Source of the DNA: Deltaproteobacteria bacterium
Lineage (GTDB): Bacteria > Desulfobacterota > Dissulfuribacteria > Dissulfuribacterales > QOAL01
Direction: 5' to 3'
Assembly: GCA_026988585.1 (NCBI GenBank)
Contig: JALSKY010000280.1
Location: 1-7,221 of the forward strand
DNA: 7,221 nucleotides
Made by a program: the position numbers and the translations under genes. Position 1 is the stretch's first letter; every line of letters begins with the position of its first letter. The notes below the pieces were generated by a model. It made no database searches and had not been told where the DNA came from. It saw only the letters and a program-made list of their open reading frames with translations. Positions 1 to 5,744 of this stretch are shown in pieces.

Positions 1-86
1 GGGGCGGTTCCCTAAAGAAAAAAGAGAAGGCAAAAACCGGACAATTTATTTGTCAAAAAACCGGTCAACTTTATTTGTTGCTAACA
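1..86. mobile_element. Probable right end of an IS21-like insertion element (only the terminus is inside the window)
   Basis: No gene is visible here. Read on the minus strand from base 86 inward, the sequence begins TGTTAGCAACAAATAAAG and then carries two tandem copies of an ACAAATAAA-N4/5-CCGGTTTTT unit. A terminus starting with TGT and followed by multiple short internal repeats is the known architecture of IS21-family ends, where the repeats bind transposase. The transposase and helper genes would lie to the left, outside the window, so the family assignment is an inference from the end structure alone. The outer boundary at 86 is my estimate from the ..ACA-3' end. A target duplication cannot be tested because the other end is missing. 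Confidence 0.45.
32..80. repeat. Two tandem imperfect repeats (AAAAACCGG-N4/5-TTTATTTGT)
   Basis: Copy 1 spans 32-54 and copy 2 spans 55-80. Both share AAAAACCGG (32-40 and 56-64) and TTTATTTGT (45-53 and 70-78), separated by 4 bases in the first copy and 5 in the second. Each copy also forms a small hairpin with its own arm sequence: GACAA/TTGTC in copy 1 and CAAC/GTTG in copy 2. The arms differ while pairing is kept. The likely role is as transposase-binding repeats at an insertion-element end. Confidence 0.7.
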
Positions 87-199
87 GCAAAAAGCGAAAA
101 TCGTGGGGTTTACATAAAAATTGAATCTCTTTATTGTGAAATATGCGGATGCTGTTGCAGGGAAGTAAGACAGGGATAGTCCATGAAAGATATAGGGAT

Positions 200-230
200 G
201 GCAGGGCACTGAGATCTCCAGCCCCCTGCC
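200..230 (-). terminator. Hairpin downstream of the nucleotide-sugar dehydrogenase gene, possible terminator
   Basis: GGCAGGG (200-206) pairs perfectly with CCCTGCC (224-230). Inside, CTG (209-211) pairs with CAG (219-221) across a 2x2 internal loop. The hairpin begins about 32 bases past the dehydrogenase stop on the minus strand, where a terminator is expected. The following minus-strand bases (ATCCCTATATCTTTC) are only weakly U-rich, so this is not a textbook intrinsic terminator. The plus-strand tail (GTTTTGATTGT) is slightly better, so it could act in either direction. The stretch 87-199 shows nothing else I can name. Confidence 0.4.
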
Positions 231-261
231 GTTTTGATTGTAAAATTTTATCTCCATTTGA

Positions 262-1548
262 TCATAGGCGCCAGTAACGTATATGGGGATCCTGAAAATC
301 CTCCTTTGCGAAGAGGCTCTTAACGTCCACGACAACTCCCCTGTCCGGCGTGAGAATTGCCTGGATCTTTTCCGGCCCCATCTCAGCATACTGTCTGTGT
401 GCCACAGCTATGATCACTGCATCAGCGCTGGCCGGGAGATCCTTGAGCAGTTTTAGTCCATATACCTCTTTTGCCTCCTCAGGATCTGCTTCAGGATCGT
501 GTACCAAGGGATCTATTCCATATTCCTGCAGCTCTGCCACTATATCCACCACCCTGGTGTTTCTGATATCAGGGCAGTTCTCTTTGAAAGTGAGCCCCAA
601 AATCACCACTCTTGCACCCTGGACCCTGACTCCTGAGTGAATCAGTTCCTTCACTGTCTTTTGGGCCACATAGGCCCCCATGGAATCATTGATCCGGCGT
701 CCTGCAAGAATCACCTCTGGCTGATATCCCAGTTTCTGGGCACAGAATGTGAGATAATATGGATCAACTCCGATACAATGGCCGCCAACCAGGCCAGGAG
801 TGAATTTCAGGAAGTTCCATTTGGTCCCTGCAGCGTCCAGTACAGCCTTGGTGTCAATATCCATCTTGTTGAAGATCAGGGCCAGTTCATTCATCAGGGC
901 GATATTCAGATCTCGCTGTGTATTTTCTATGACCTTGGCTGCCTCTGCCACCTTAATGCTCTCTGCCCTGTAAACCCCTGCCTCAACCACCAGTTCATAT
1001 GCGGCAGCAATCTCATCTAAGGTTTCAGGATCCTGGGCAGCGACCACCTTTACTATTTTGGCCAGGGTGTGTTCCTTGTCTCCAGGGTTTATCCTCTCCG
1101 GAGAGTAGCCCACCTTGAAATCTTTACCGCATTTAAGTCCTGATTCCTGCTCGAGAATGGGAACACATATCTCTTCCGTTACTCCTGGATAGACAGTGGA
1201 TTCATATACAACTATGGCCCCTTTGGAGAGGTTTTGGCCGACGGTACGGGATGATGCCTCAATATGTTTCAGATCGGGAAGGTGGCTGTCGTTTATGGGG
1301 GTGGGGACAGCTACGATGATGAGATGGTAATCCTTGAGATCTGATGGATCAGAAGTAAATGTGAGCTGAGTAGCCTGGCGAAAGTCCTGTTCAGCAACCT
1401 CTTTGGTGGGATCAATACATTTTCTGAAGTTTTCTATCTTTTCCGGGGCGATATCGAACCCCAAGGTCTTTATCCTCTTTCCAAAGGCTACTGCAAGGGG
1501 AAGCCCAACATAGCCAAGCCCTACTACTGCCACGGAATCAACTGCCAT
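262..1548 (-). CDS. Nucleotide sugar dehydrogenase, TviB/WbpO type (UDP-N-acetylhexosamine 6-dehydrogenase)
   Basis: The protein belongs to the UDP-glucose/GDP-mannose dehydrogenase superfamily. These enzymes oxidise C6 of a sugar nucleotide twice with NAD+ to give a uronic acid for surface polysaccharide. Numbering from the longest reading (start at 1560), it shows the NAD-binding GLGYVGLPLA (14-23), a VPTPIN motif (85-90), YESTVYPG (119-126), the KVAEAAKVIENTQRD central helix (203-217) and the catalytic-cysteine motif GGHCIGVDPYY (259-269, Cys262). The C-terminal domain carries GLTFKENCPDIRN (322-334). The TKWNFLKFTPGLVGGHC surroundings resemble TviB/WbpO enzymes acting on UDP-GlcNAc/GalNAc more than UDP-glucose dehydrogenases; substrate choice is an inference. 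Length is normal for the family. I chose the ATG at 1548 (428 residues) because GGAGGG sits 4 bases upstream of it and no Shine-Dalgarno precedes 1560. No glycosyltransferase or epimerase is adjacent within the window. Confidence 0.93.
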   Translation of the reverse strand: MAVDSVAVVGLGYVGLPLAVAFGKRIKTLGFDIAPEKIENFRKCIDPTKEVAEQDFRQATQLTFTSDPSDLKDYHLIIVAVPTPINDSHLPDLKHIEASSRTVGQNLSKGAIVVYESTVYPGVTEEICVPILEQESGLKCGKDFKVGYSPERINPGDKEHTLAKIVKVVAAQDPETLDEIAAAYELVVEAGVYRAESIKVAEAAKVIENTQRDLNIALMNELALIFNKMDIDTKAVLDAAGTKWNFLKFTPGLVGGHCIGVDPYYLTFCAQKLGYQPEVILAGRRINDSMGAYVAQKTVKELIHSGVRVQGARVVILGLTFKENCPDIRNTRVVDIVAELQEYGIDPLVHDPEADPEEAKEVYGLKLLKDLPASADAVIIAVAHRQYAEMGPEKIQAILTPDRGVVVDVKSLFAKEDFQDPHIRYWRL

Positions 1549-1552
1549 CATA

Positions 1553-1558
1553 CCCTCC
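1553..1558 (-). promoter_or_regulatory. Ribosome binding site that decides the dehydrogenase start
   Basis: GGAGGG on the minus strand lies inside the first codons of the longest reading frame (ATG at 1560) and 4 bases ahead of the ATG at 1548. No purine-rich element precedes 1560. Translation therefore most likely begins at 1548, or possibly 1551, which removes MEGM from the predicted N-terminus and places the Rossmann motif about 10 residues from the start, as is usual in this family. Confidence 0.6.
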
Positions 1559-1595
1559 ATACATTGGAATTGAATTTTTATATCATCTGCAACCT

Positions 1596-1622
1596 TTTAT
1601 AGTCTTTATACGGAGATTACAA
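1596..1622 (-). promoter_or_regulatory. Weak candidate promoter for the dehydrogenase
   Basis: On the minus strand TTGTAA (1617-1622) is followed after 15 bases by TATAAA (1596-1601). This would start transcription near 1589 and leave a leader of about 40 bases before the ATG at 1548. The spacer is shorter than the usual 16-18, and TATAAA also occurs at 1605-1610, so the exact elements are uncertain. The AT-rich setting between two same-strand genes is the main support. Confidence 0.22.
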
Positions 1623-1643
1623 GATGGAACTGGCCGGAAACTG

Positions 1644-1701
1644 TTTTTTTAGCGGATGCAAAAGGATTTGATCTGTTTTTTCCCGCCCGTACTCATTTTT
1701 T
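1644..1701. other. Three phased A/T-tracts upstream of the dehydrogenase (possible curved DNA)
   Basis: Pure T runs on the plus strand occupy 1644-1650 (7), 1676-1681 (6) and 1696-1701 (6). Their centres are about 31.5 and 20 bases apart, close to three and two helical turns, which is the spacing that lets A-tract bends add up. The tracts fall 45-105 bases upstream of the candidate -10 element of the minus-strand dehydrogenase. A role in promoter geometry or nucleoid-protein binding is inference. The rest of the 1549-1755 intergenic stretch shows no gene. Confidence 0.3.
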
Positions 1702-1755
1702 CTTCGGCATATTTTCTGCTTCAGTTGAACCTGCTTGATCCCTGATCATGTTTAA

Positions 1756-2934
1756 TCAGTCATAGTAGAGAAAAGGGAGCCGCTCATCTCTGAAGGTCCA
1801 TTCATCCTCCTGGAATCTATCGGATATCTCAGCAATATCTGCTCCCTGTTCCACCATCTTTCTGATCTCCCTGTTCCCTATCACCAGGTCAGCAGGCAGT
1901 TTTTCATATTCATACTCATAAGGTGGAGATGTCCATTCCAGTTCTCCTGGGTAAAGACGCCAGAGCACTGACAGAAACTCCAGGGTGAAACGTACAGGCC
2001 TGAAGAGATGGCGGTCTGTCACATGCAACTGAAATCCCCTGCATCTCTCTCCAGTGAACTTGTTGAATGTGGGTTCAAAAAACTGCTCTCTGAGGGTGGC
2101 TCCCTCTGCTGCCTTAATCATAGAGCTGACCCTTTCCGGCTGTAGAAAAGGTGCTCCAAATACCTCAAAGGGCCGAGTAGTGCCTCTGCCTTCTGATATG
2201 TTTACAGTTTCCAGGATTACCTGTCCAGGATAGACCAGTGCGGTCTCAAATGTTGGGAGGTTGGGGGATGGCCAGACCCAGGGTAGTCCGGTTTCCGGGT
2301 GATAGAACTCCCTTTTCCACATATCCATCCAGACTATATGAAGCTCCAGATCCAGGTTCATGGTCTTTTTGAACATGAGCGCAAGTTCCCCCATGGTCAT
2401 TCCGTGCCTCAAGGGAATAGGAGCCATGCCAACAAATGAGTAGAGATCCTTTTCCAGTAACGGCCCTTCCAGAGCGACCCCGCCGATGGGGTTTGGCCTG
2501 TCCAGGATCACCATCGTCTTGCCGGATAGCGCGCATTCTTCCATTGCCAGGAGCATGGTCCAGATATAGGTATAGACGCGGCATCCTACATCCTGAAGAT
2601 CAACCAGCATGACGTCGAAATAATCCAGTTGCTCTTTCGTGGGTTTCCTGGAGCTGCTATACAGGCTGAATACCGGCAGGCCTGTAGCATGATCCAGTTC
2701 ATGATCCGATTCCTTCATGTTATCCTGTTTCTCTGCAAAAAGCCCGTGTTGGGGTGTAAATAGAGCAGTAAGTTTCAAATCATTCCGGTGGATTATGGCA
2801 ATTCTGGAGTGGGTAAGGTCTGGAAGCACAGATGCCTGATTGCAGAGAAGGGCAATCCTCTTTCCCTGAAGAAATGGGTAATGGGTTGCAGGAGAGGAGA
2901 GAAGCTTCTCAATGCCTGTAACTGTCCGGCTCAT
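1756..2934 (-). CDS. DUF1343 / NamZ-family exo-beta-N-acetylmuramidase (GH171), apparently cytoplasmic
   Basis: This 392-residue protein carries the DUF1343 family's conserved motifs in order: FTPQHGL (59-65), VDLQDVGCRVYTYIWTM (111-127), LDRPNPIGG (144-152), PLRHGMTMGE (174-183), WPSPNLP (221-227) and ISEGRGTTRPFE (246-257). Characterised members such as Bacillus subtilis NamZ release terminal N-acetylmuramic acid from peptidoglycan fragments (family GH171), so a cell-wall recycling role is likely. The N-terminus is polar with no hydrophobic signal segment or lipobox, which suggests a cytoplasmic enzyme acting on imported muropeptides, unlike the exported versions in several other phyla. The start is well supported: CAAAGGAG (2941-2948) lies about 6 bases upstream. 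The gene is 86 bases downstream of tRNA-Leu on the same strand and could be read through from it. No other wall-recycling gene is visible in the window. Confidence 0.92.
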   Translation of the reverse strand: MSRTVTGIEKLLSSPATHYPFLQGKRIALLCNQASVLPDLTHSRIAIIHRNDLKLTALFTPQHGLFAEKQDNMKESDHELDHATGLPVFSLYSSSRKPTKEQLDYFDVMLVDLQDVGCRVYTYIWTMLLAMEECALSGKTMVILDRPNPIGGVALEGPLLEKDLYSFVGMAPIPLRHGMTMGELALMFKKTMNLDLELHIVWMDMWKREFYHPETGLPWVWPSPNLPTFETALVYPGQVILETVNISEGRGTTRPFEVFGAPFLQPERVSSMIKAAEGATLREQFFEPTFNKFTGERCRGFQLHVTDRHLFRPVRFTLEFLSVLWRLYPGELEWTSPPYEYEYEKLPADLVIGNREIRKMVEQGADIAEISDRFQEDEWTFRDERLPFLYYD

Positions 2935-3020
2935 TTATGTCTCCTTTGCATCAGAGTGTTCTGCTTGAGAATCATTGGACTGGGGGATTTTTGCGAAAAA
3001 TATGGGCAGGATAGAGTGGC

Positions 3021-3108
3021 TGGTGCCGGAGGCGAGAGTCGAACTCGCACGGGCGCAAGGCCCACCAGATTTTGAGTCTGGCGCGTCTACCAGTTCCGCC
3101 ACTCCGGC
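3021..3108 (-). tRNA. tRNA-Leu (anticodon CAA), CCA end encoded
   Basis: On the minus strand the 88-base sequence folds as a class II tRNA. The acceptor stem pairs GCCGGAG with CTCCGGC, followed by A73 and encoded CCA (3021-3023). The anticodon stem CCAGA/TCTGG holds the loop CTCAAAA, giving anticodon CAA at 3072-3074, which reads UUG leucine codons. The long variable arm has a GGGC/GCCC stem, and the T arm is GCGAG-TTCGACT-CTCGC. The long variable arm, the A73 discriminator and the sequence GCGGAACTGGTAGACGC around the D arm are leucine features. Escherichia coli leuX is the equivalent isoacceptor and a known island integration target. I found no repeat of the tRNA 3' end in this window, so nothing here shows an inserted island. 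Confidence 0.97.
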
Positions 3109-3123
3109 AACGGTGTAAGGGCC

Positions 3124-3152
3124 TTGTTACCACTTTTGTTTTGCAATGTCAA
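3124..3152 (-). promoter_or_regulatory. tRNA-Leu promoter (TTGACA - 17 - TAACAA)
   Basis: A perfect -35 box TTGACA (3147-3152, minus strand) is separated by exactly 17 bases from TAACAA (3124-3129). The -10 box is poor, but the bases after it are G/C-rich (GGCCC), as in the discriminator of growth-rate- and ppGpp-controlled stable-RNA promoters. The predicted start near 3117 leaves a leader of about 9 bases before the mature tRNA end at 3108. Position, spacing and discriminator together make this convincing. Confidence 0.65.
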
Positions 3153-3164
3153 TCTGTGACATTG
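3144..3164. promoter_or_regulatory. Perfect 7+7 bp inverted repeat (operator-like) over the tRNA-Leu -35 box
   Basis: CAATGTC (3144-3150) and GACATTG (3158-3164) are exact reverse complements separated by 7 bases. The left arm overlaps the -35 hexamer of the minus-strand tRNA promoter, and the element sits in the divergent region ahead of the plus-strand cluster. This is a plausible place for a repressor or a divergently acting regulator. The symmetric T-N11-A core typical of LysR sites is not present, so the neighbouring LysR protein is not an obvious binder. It may instead be a simple hairpin. Confidence 0.4.
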
Positions 3165-3294
3165 TCCAGTCATTAGCGGAGAGCCTGGGCCTGTTTTTGA
3201 TCCGGCATTTTTTTGTGATAATTCCAGGAAATTTTTTGAGCCTCTGTTATATTCATGGCAGAGAAGAGATAATCAAGAGTGTCCATATTGTTTT

Positions 3295-3300
3295 GGAGGA
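3295..3300 (+). promoter_or_regulatory. Ribosome binding site that decides the MoaE-like start
   Basis: GGAGGA ends 4 bases before the ATG at 3305. A longer in-frame reading begins at 3146, but its first 53 residues have no family similarity that I can see, overlap the palindrome and tRNA promoter region, and lack a Shine-Dalgarno. The 3305 start gives the normal MoaE-like length. Confidence 0.75.
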
Positions 3301-3304
3301 ATCG

Positions 3305-3658
3305 ATGATGAATATAGAGGCCATGAGGCAGAGGCTGAAGGAAAAGGCCGGGCCTGGTGCAGGGATGATTTTGCTCCATAACGGTGTTGTAAGGGGGACC
3401 AGCCGGGATGGCTCCCTGGTCAATTCAATAGAGGTCCAGGCAGATTTTCAACAACTTGAAAAGATCCTTGAAGAGGCACGGAAGATGAAGGGGATCCTGG
3501 CGGTTGAGGCTGAGTTGCGTACAGGAACACTTCAGGTTGGAGACGATATCATGATTCTCGGTGTTGCAGGGGACATAAGGGATAATGTGATTCACTGCCT
3601 TGCTGCAACCCTGGATCGCATCAAGTCAGAAGTGACCAGCAAGAAGGAGTTCAAGTAG
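3305..3658 (+). CDS. MoaE-like protein (molybdopterin synthase large-subunit family), divergent form
   Basis: MoaE is the catalytic subunit of molybdopterin synthase. It uses the thiocarboxylate of MoaD to put sulfur into cyclic pyranopterin monophosphate. This 117-residue protein keeps the outline of the family: GMILLHNGVVRGTSRDG (20-36), matching the MoaE stretch around its conserved Arg; a helix QLEKILEEARK (50-60); the strand GTLQVGDDIMILGVAGDIRDN (74-94); and a C-terminal IKSEVTSKKEF (106-116), whose lysines align with the catalytic IK...WKKE lysines. It lacks the usual E-H-Y helix motif and the S-x-HR-x-EAF motif, which reads GDIRDNVIHC here, and it is shorter than standard MoaE (about 140-150). 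Similar short forms are, to my knowledge, found in Desulfobacterota. No MoaD lies beside it. It is 43 bases upstream of the LysR gene. Whether it is a true synthase subunit is uncertain. Confidence 0.8.
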   Translation: MMNIEAMRQRLKEKAGPGAGMILLHNGVVRGTSRDGSLVNSIEVQADFQQLEKILEEARKMKGILAVEAELRTGTLQVGDDIMILGVAGDIRDNVIHCLAATLDRIKSEVTSKKEFK

Positions 3659-3701
3659 TTGGCATGATGCAAGCAAACAGGAGATCAGGGGCAGATAGAG
3701 A

Positions 3702-4631
3702 ATGTTGGATCTGAGACAGTTATATATATTCCTGGCTATCTGGGAGACTCGTAGTTTCAGCAAGGCAGCAGAAAGGGTTCATCTAACCCAACCCACTATA
3801 AGTTCCCACGTAAAGGCCCTGGAAGAGGAGCTCGGTGTAGTCCTGTTTGACAGGCGTGGTCGGCATGTGGTCCCCACCAGGGCTGCTGAGAGGCTTCTTC
3901 CCATGGCAAGACAGCTGCTGAGACTGTCTCGCCAGGCAAGTGATGAGATGAAACATTTTGCAGAGGACACGTGTGGTGTGCTGGAGCTGGGAGGGAGTAA
4001 TATTCCCGGGCAGTATATCCTGCCAGGGTTCCTTGGCAGATTCAAGTCGGAGAACTCCGGAATCACCATCAGGCTCAAGATAGCGGACACTGCCGGCATT
4101 ATTGCTGATGTGGAATCAAACGGGTTGGAGCTCGGTATGGTCGGGGCCATGATAGACAGGAAACGCCTGGTCTTTCAGCCATGTTTCAGGGATCAGCTTG
4201 CCCTTGCAGTCCCGAAGGGCCATAGATTTTTTGGAATAGAGGAGATCTCTCCAGATGAACTGATAGGTGAACCTTTCATAGTCAGGGAGTCTGGATCCGG
4301 CACCAGGACAAGTTTTGAGCAGGAGTTGCTGGATGTGCATGGTATCCGTATCTCTGCCCTCAATGTGGTGGCAGAGATGGGAAGTACAGAGGCGATTCGC
4401 CAAGGTGTAAAGGCAGGGGTTGGAGTTGCAGTCTTTTCCAGAAGGGCCATGGAGGAATCTGTTCGTCACAACGAAATATGGCCATGTAAAATCGCAGGTA
4501 TGGACCTTTCAAGGAATTTTTATCTGGTTTGGCACTCTATGCGTACTCTTTCCCCGGTGACCTTGGCCTTCAAGAGGTTCCTGCTTGATAACCAGGAAGA
4601 TTCTCACGAAGGAGAGAGAGGATCCGGGTAA
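3702..4631 (+). CDS. LysR-family transcriptional regulator (resembles the selenium-metabolism-associated group)
   Basis: This 309-residue DNA-binding regulator has an N-terminal winged helix-turn-helix (about 3-62) with the classic RSFSKAAERVHLTQPTISSH (17-36) and EEELGVVLFDR (41-51). A linker helix follows, then a periplasmic-binding-protein-like effector domain (about 92-295). Within that domain, GSNIPGQYILPGFLGRF (98-114), RESGSGTRTSFE (195-206) and GSTEAIRQGVKAGVGVAVFSRRA (227-249) define the co-inducer pocket region. The GGSNIPG and ESGSGTRT motifs resemble a CysB/CysL-like subgroup that NCBI names selenium metabolism-associated LysR; this is my recollection of the family, not a computed match. 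The start has only a weak AGGGG about 10 bases upstream (3687-3691). The gene sits between moaE-like and pfkB-like genes on the same strand, so it probably controls its own cluster. It has no divergent partner, which is unusual for LysR. Confidence 0.92.
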   Translation: MLDLRQLYIFLAIWETRSFSKAAERVHLTQPTISSHVKALEEELGVVLFDRRGRHVVPTRAAERLLPMARQLLRLSRQASDEMKHFAEDTCGVLELGGSNIPGQYILPGFLGRFKSENSGITIRLKIADTAGIIADVESNGLELGMVGAMIDRKRLVFQPCFRDQLALAVPKGHRFFGIEEISPDELIGEPFIVRESGSGTRTSFEQELLDVHGIRISALNVVAEMGSTEAIRQGVKAGVGVAVFSRRAMEESVRHNEIWPCKIAGMDLSRNFYLVWHSMRTLSPVTLAFKRFLLDNQEDSHEGERGSG

Positions 4632-4697
4632 TGTTTGATTCCGTGTGTCTATGATGGCAGGGGGTTGTTGTCTTAAAGATGGCAGGAGATATATGAA

Positions 4698-5726
4698 ATG
4701 AACAGGCCCATTCTGGTCACGGGTTCTGGCGCCCTGAATCTGGATATCATTTACCAGGTGCCCAGTCTGAAGGGAATCGGGGTGGGTGGCAGGCCCCTGT
4801 TGCCGGGAAGAGAGTTTTGGGGTGACAGAAGAGACGCAGGGTTGATCCTGGAACAGCTCCATGAGAGAGGTCGGCTGGTGGCCCGTGAAGGTGGCGGTTC
4901 CTCTGCAAATACCATTACAGTCCTGGCACGTCTTGGTGCAAGATTTGGCATTGAGACTGCTTTTATCGGTTCTGTGGGGGATGATCCGGAAGGTGATTAT
5001 TTACTGGATTCGATGCAAGGGGTGGATCTATCAGGAGTCGTCAGGAGAGGAAACACCTCCATCTGTATCGTGGTGCTGGATGATGAGACCATGGACAGGG
5101 CAATGTTCGTAGCCCCTGGTGAGATATCTATAGATTTTGATTCCAAATCATTGCAAGGCATTGTAGAGGAGACTGGTCTGCTCCATTTCTCTTCTCTTGC
5201 CAGAGCAGATGGTCCGGCCATGCAGAAGGCCCTCCTGGATATGACCAATCCTGCCGCCATCATCTCCTCTGATCCTGGAGAGGTGTACACCAGCCGCGGT
5301 CTTGGCGCCATCAGGCCCTTGCTGGAGATGTCGCACCTGCTCTTTTCCACTGATGAAGAGGAGAGGATGCTGTTTGAACAGGCACCTGATCCAGCCTCTC
5401 CACTGGATATTTTAAGGAGTCCCCATGGGCATATCGATCTGATGGATCGGCTTGCCATAGAATTACCTGTTTATGTCAGAAAACAGGGGAGGCTGGGAGC
5501 AGGTCTGCAGACCCCTGGAGAGGAGCTGTTTCTTCCTGCCTTAAAGGTTCCCGAGATTGTGGACAATACAGGCGCCGGAGATGCATTTGATGCAGGTTTT
5601 CTCCTGGGTTTGATGATTGGACGTAATGGAAAGGCTGCTCTTGAACTGGGGCACAGGGTAGCCGCCCTTAGTCTGTCCGGGTATGGCAGACAGTGGATGG
5701 AGAGCCTGGAAGATTTTGATGTTTGA
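4698..5726 (+). CDS. PfkB/ribokinase-family carbohydrate or nucleoside kinase
   Basis: The protein (342 residues) belongs to the ribokinase superfamily, which phosphorylates a hydroxymethyl group of sugars, nucleosides or vitamins using ATP. It shows an N-terminal strand VTGSGALNLDIIYQVP (7-22), the substrate-binding GGGSSANTITVLARLG (65-80), GSVGDDPEGDYL (91-102), a DPGEVY segment (192-197), STDEEE (217-222) in the place of the usual N-x-x-E, and the catalytic anion-hole motif DNTGAGDAFDAGFL (289-302) with the base Asp295. All core residues are present, so it should be active. An unusually long charged insertion (about 30-62) lies before the GG motif, in the region that normally forms the lid, and may reflect an uncommon substrate. 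AGGAG (4684-4688) is 9 bases before the start. The formyltransferase follows 18 bases later, suggesting coupled expression. The substrate cannot be read from the sequence. Confidence 0.9.
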   Translation: MNRPILVTGSGALNLDIIYQVPSLKGIGVGGRPLLPGREFWGDRRDAGLILEQLHERGRLVAREGGGSSANTITVLARLGARFGIETAFIGSVGDDPEGDYLLDSMQGVDLSGVVRRGNTSICIVVLDDETMDRAMFVAPGEISIDFDSKSLQGIVEETGLLHFSSLARADGPAMQKALLDMTNPAAIISSDPGEVYTSRGLGAIRPLLEMSHLLFSTDEEERMLFEQAPDPASPLDILRSPHGHIDLMDRLAIELPVYVRKQGRLGAGLQTPGEELFLPALKVPEIVDNTGAGDAFDAGFLLGLMIGRNGKAALELGHRVAALSLSGYGRQWMESLEDFDV

Positions 5727-5744
5727 GCAGTACGGAGGCCATAT

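Noticed and set aside
81..389. Minus-strand frame of 102 codons at the left edge
   Set aside because: It overlaps the end of the dehydrogenase in another frame and runs through the repeat and hairpin. It has no family resemblance.
350..1020. Two plus-strand open frames (350-640 and 637-1020)
   Set aside because: They are antisense to the strongly supported dehydrogenase gene and show no domain-like composition.
1742..1759. CTGAT/ATCAG hairpin at the NamZ-like stop codon
   Set aside because: It is a 5-bp AT-rich stem with no following U-run on the minus strand. The T runs nearby are on the wrong strand for this gene.
2246..2584. 112-codon minus-strand frame inside the NamZ-like gene
   Set aside because: It is an alternative frame of a gene whose conserved motifs are all in the other frame.
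2987..3001. ATTTTT-GCG-AAAAAT palindrome between tRNA-Leu and the NamZ-like gene
   Set aside because: It has only six A/T pairs and a 3-base loop and is likely chance in AT-rich DNA. It is too weak to call a terminator or operator.
3021..3108. tRNA-Leu as an occupied island attachment site
   Set aside because: No second copy of the tRNA 3' end and no integrase is visible on either side within the window.
3146..3304. Upstream in-frame extension of the MoaE-like gene
   Set aside because: It has no ribosome binding site at 3146, no similarity to the family, and overlaps the tRNA promoter and palindrome. GGAGGA before 3305 fits better.
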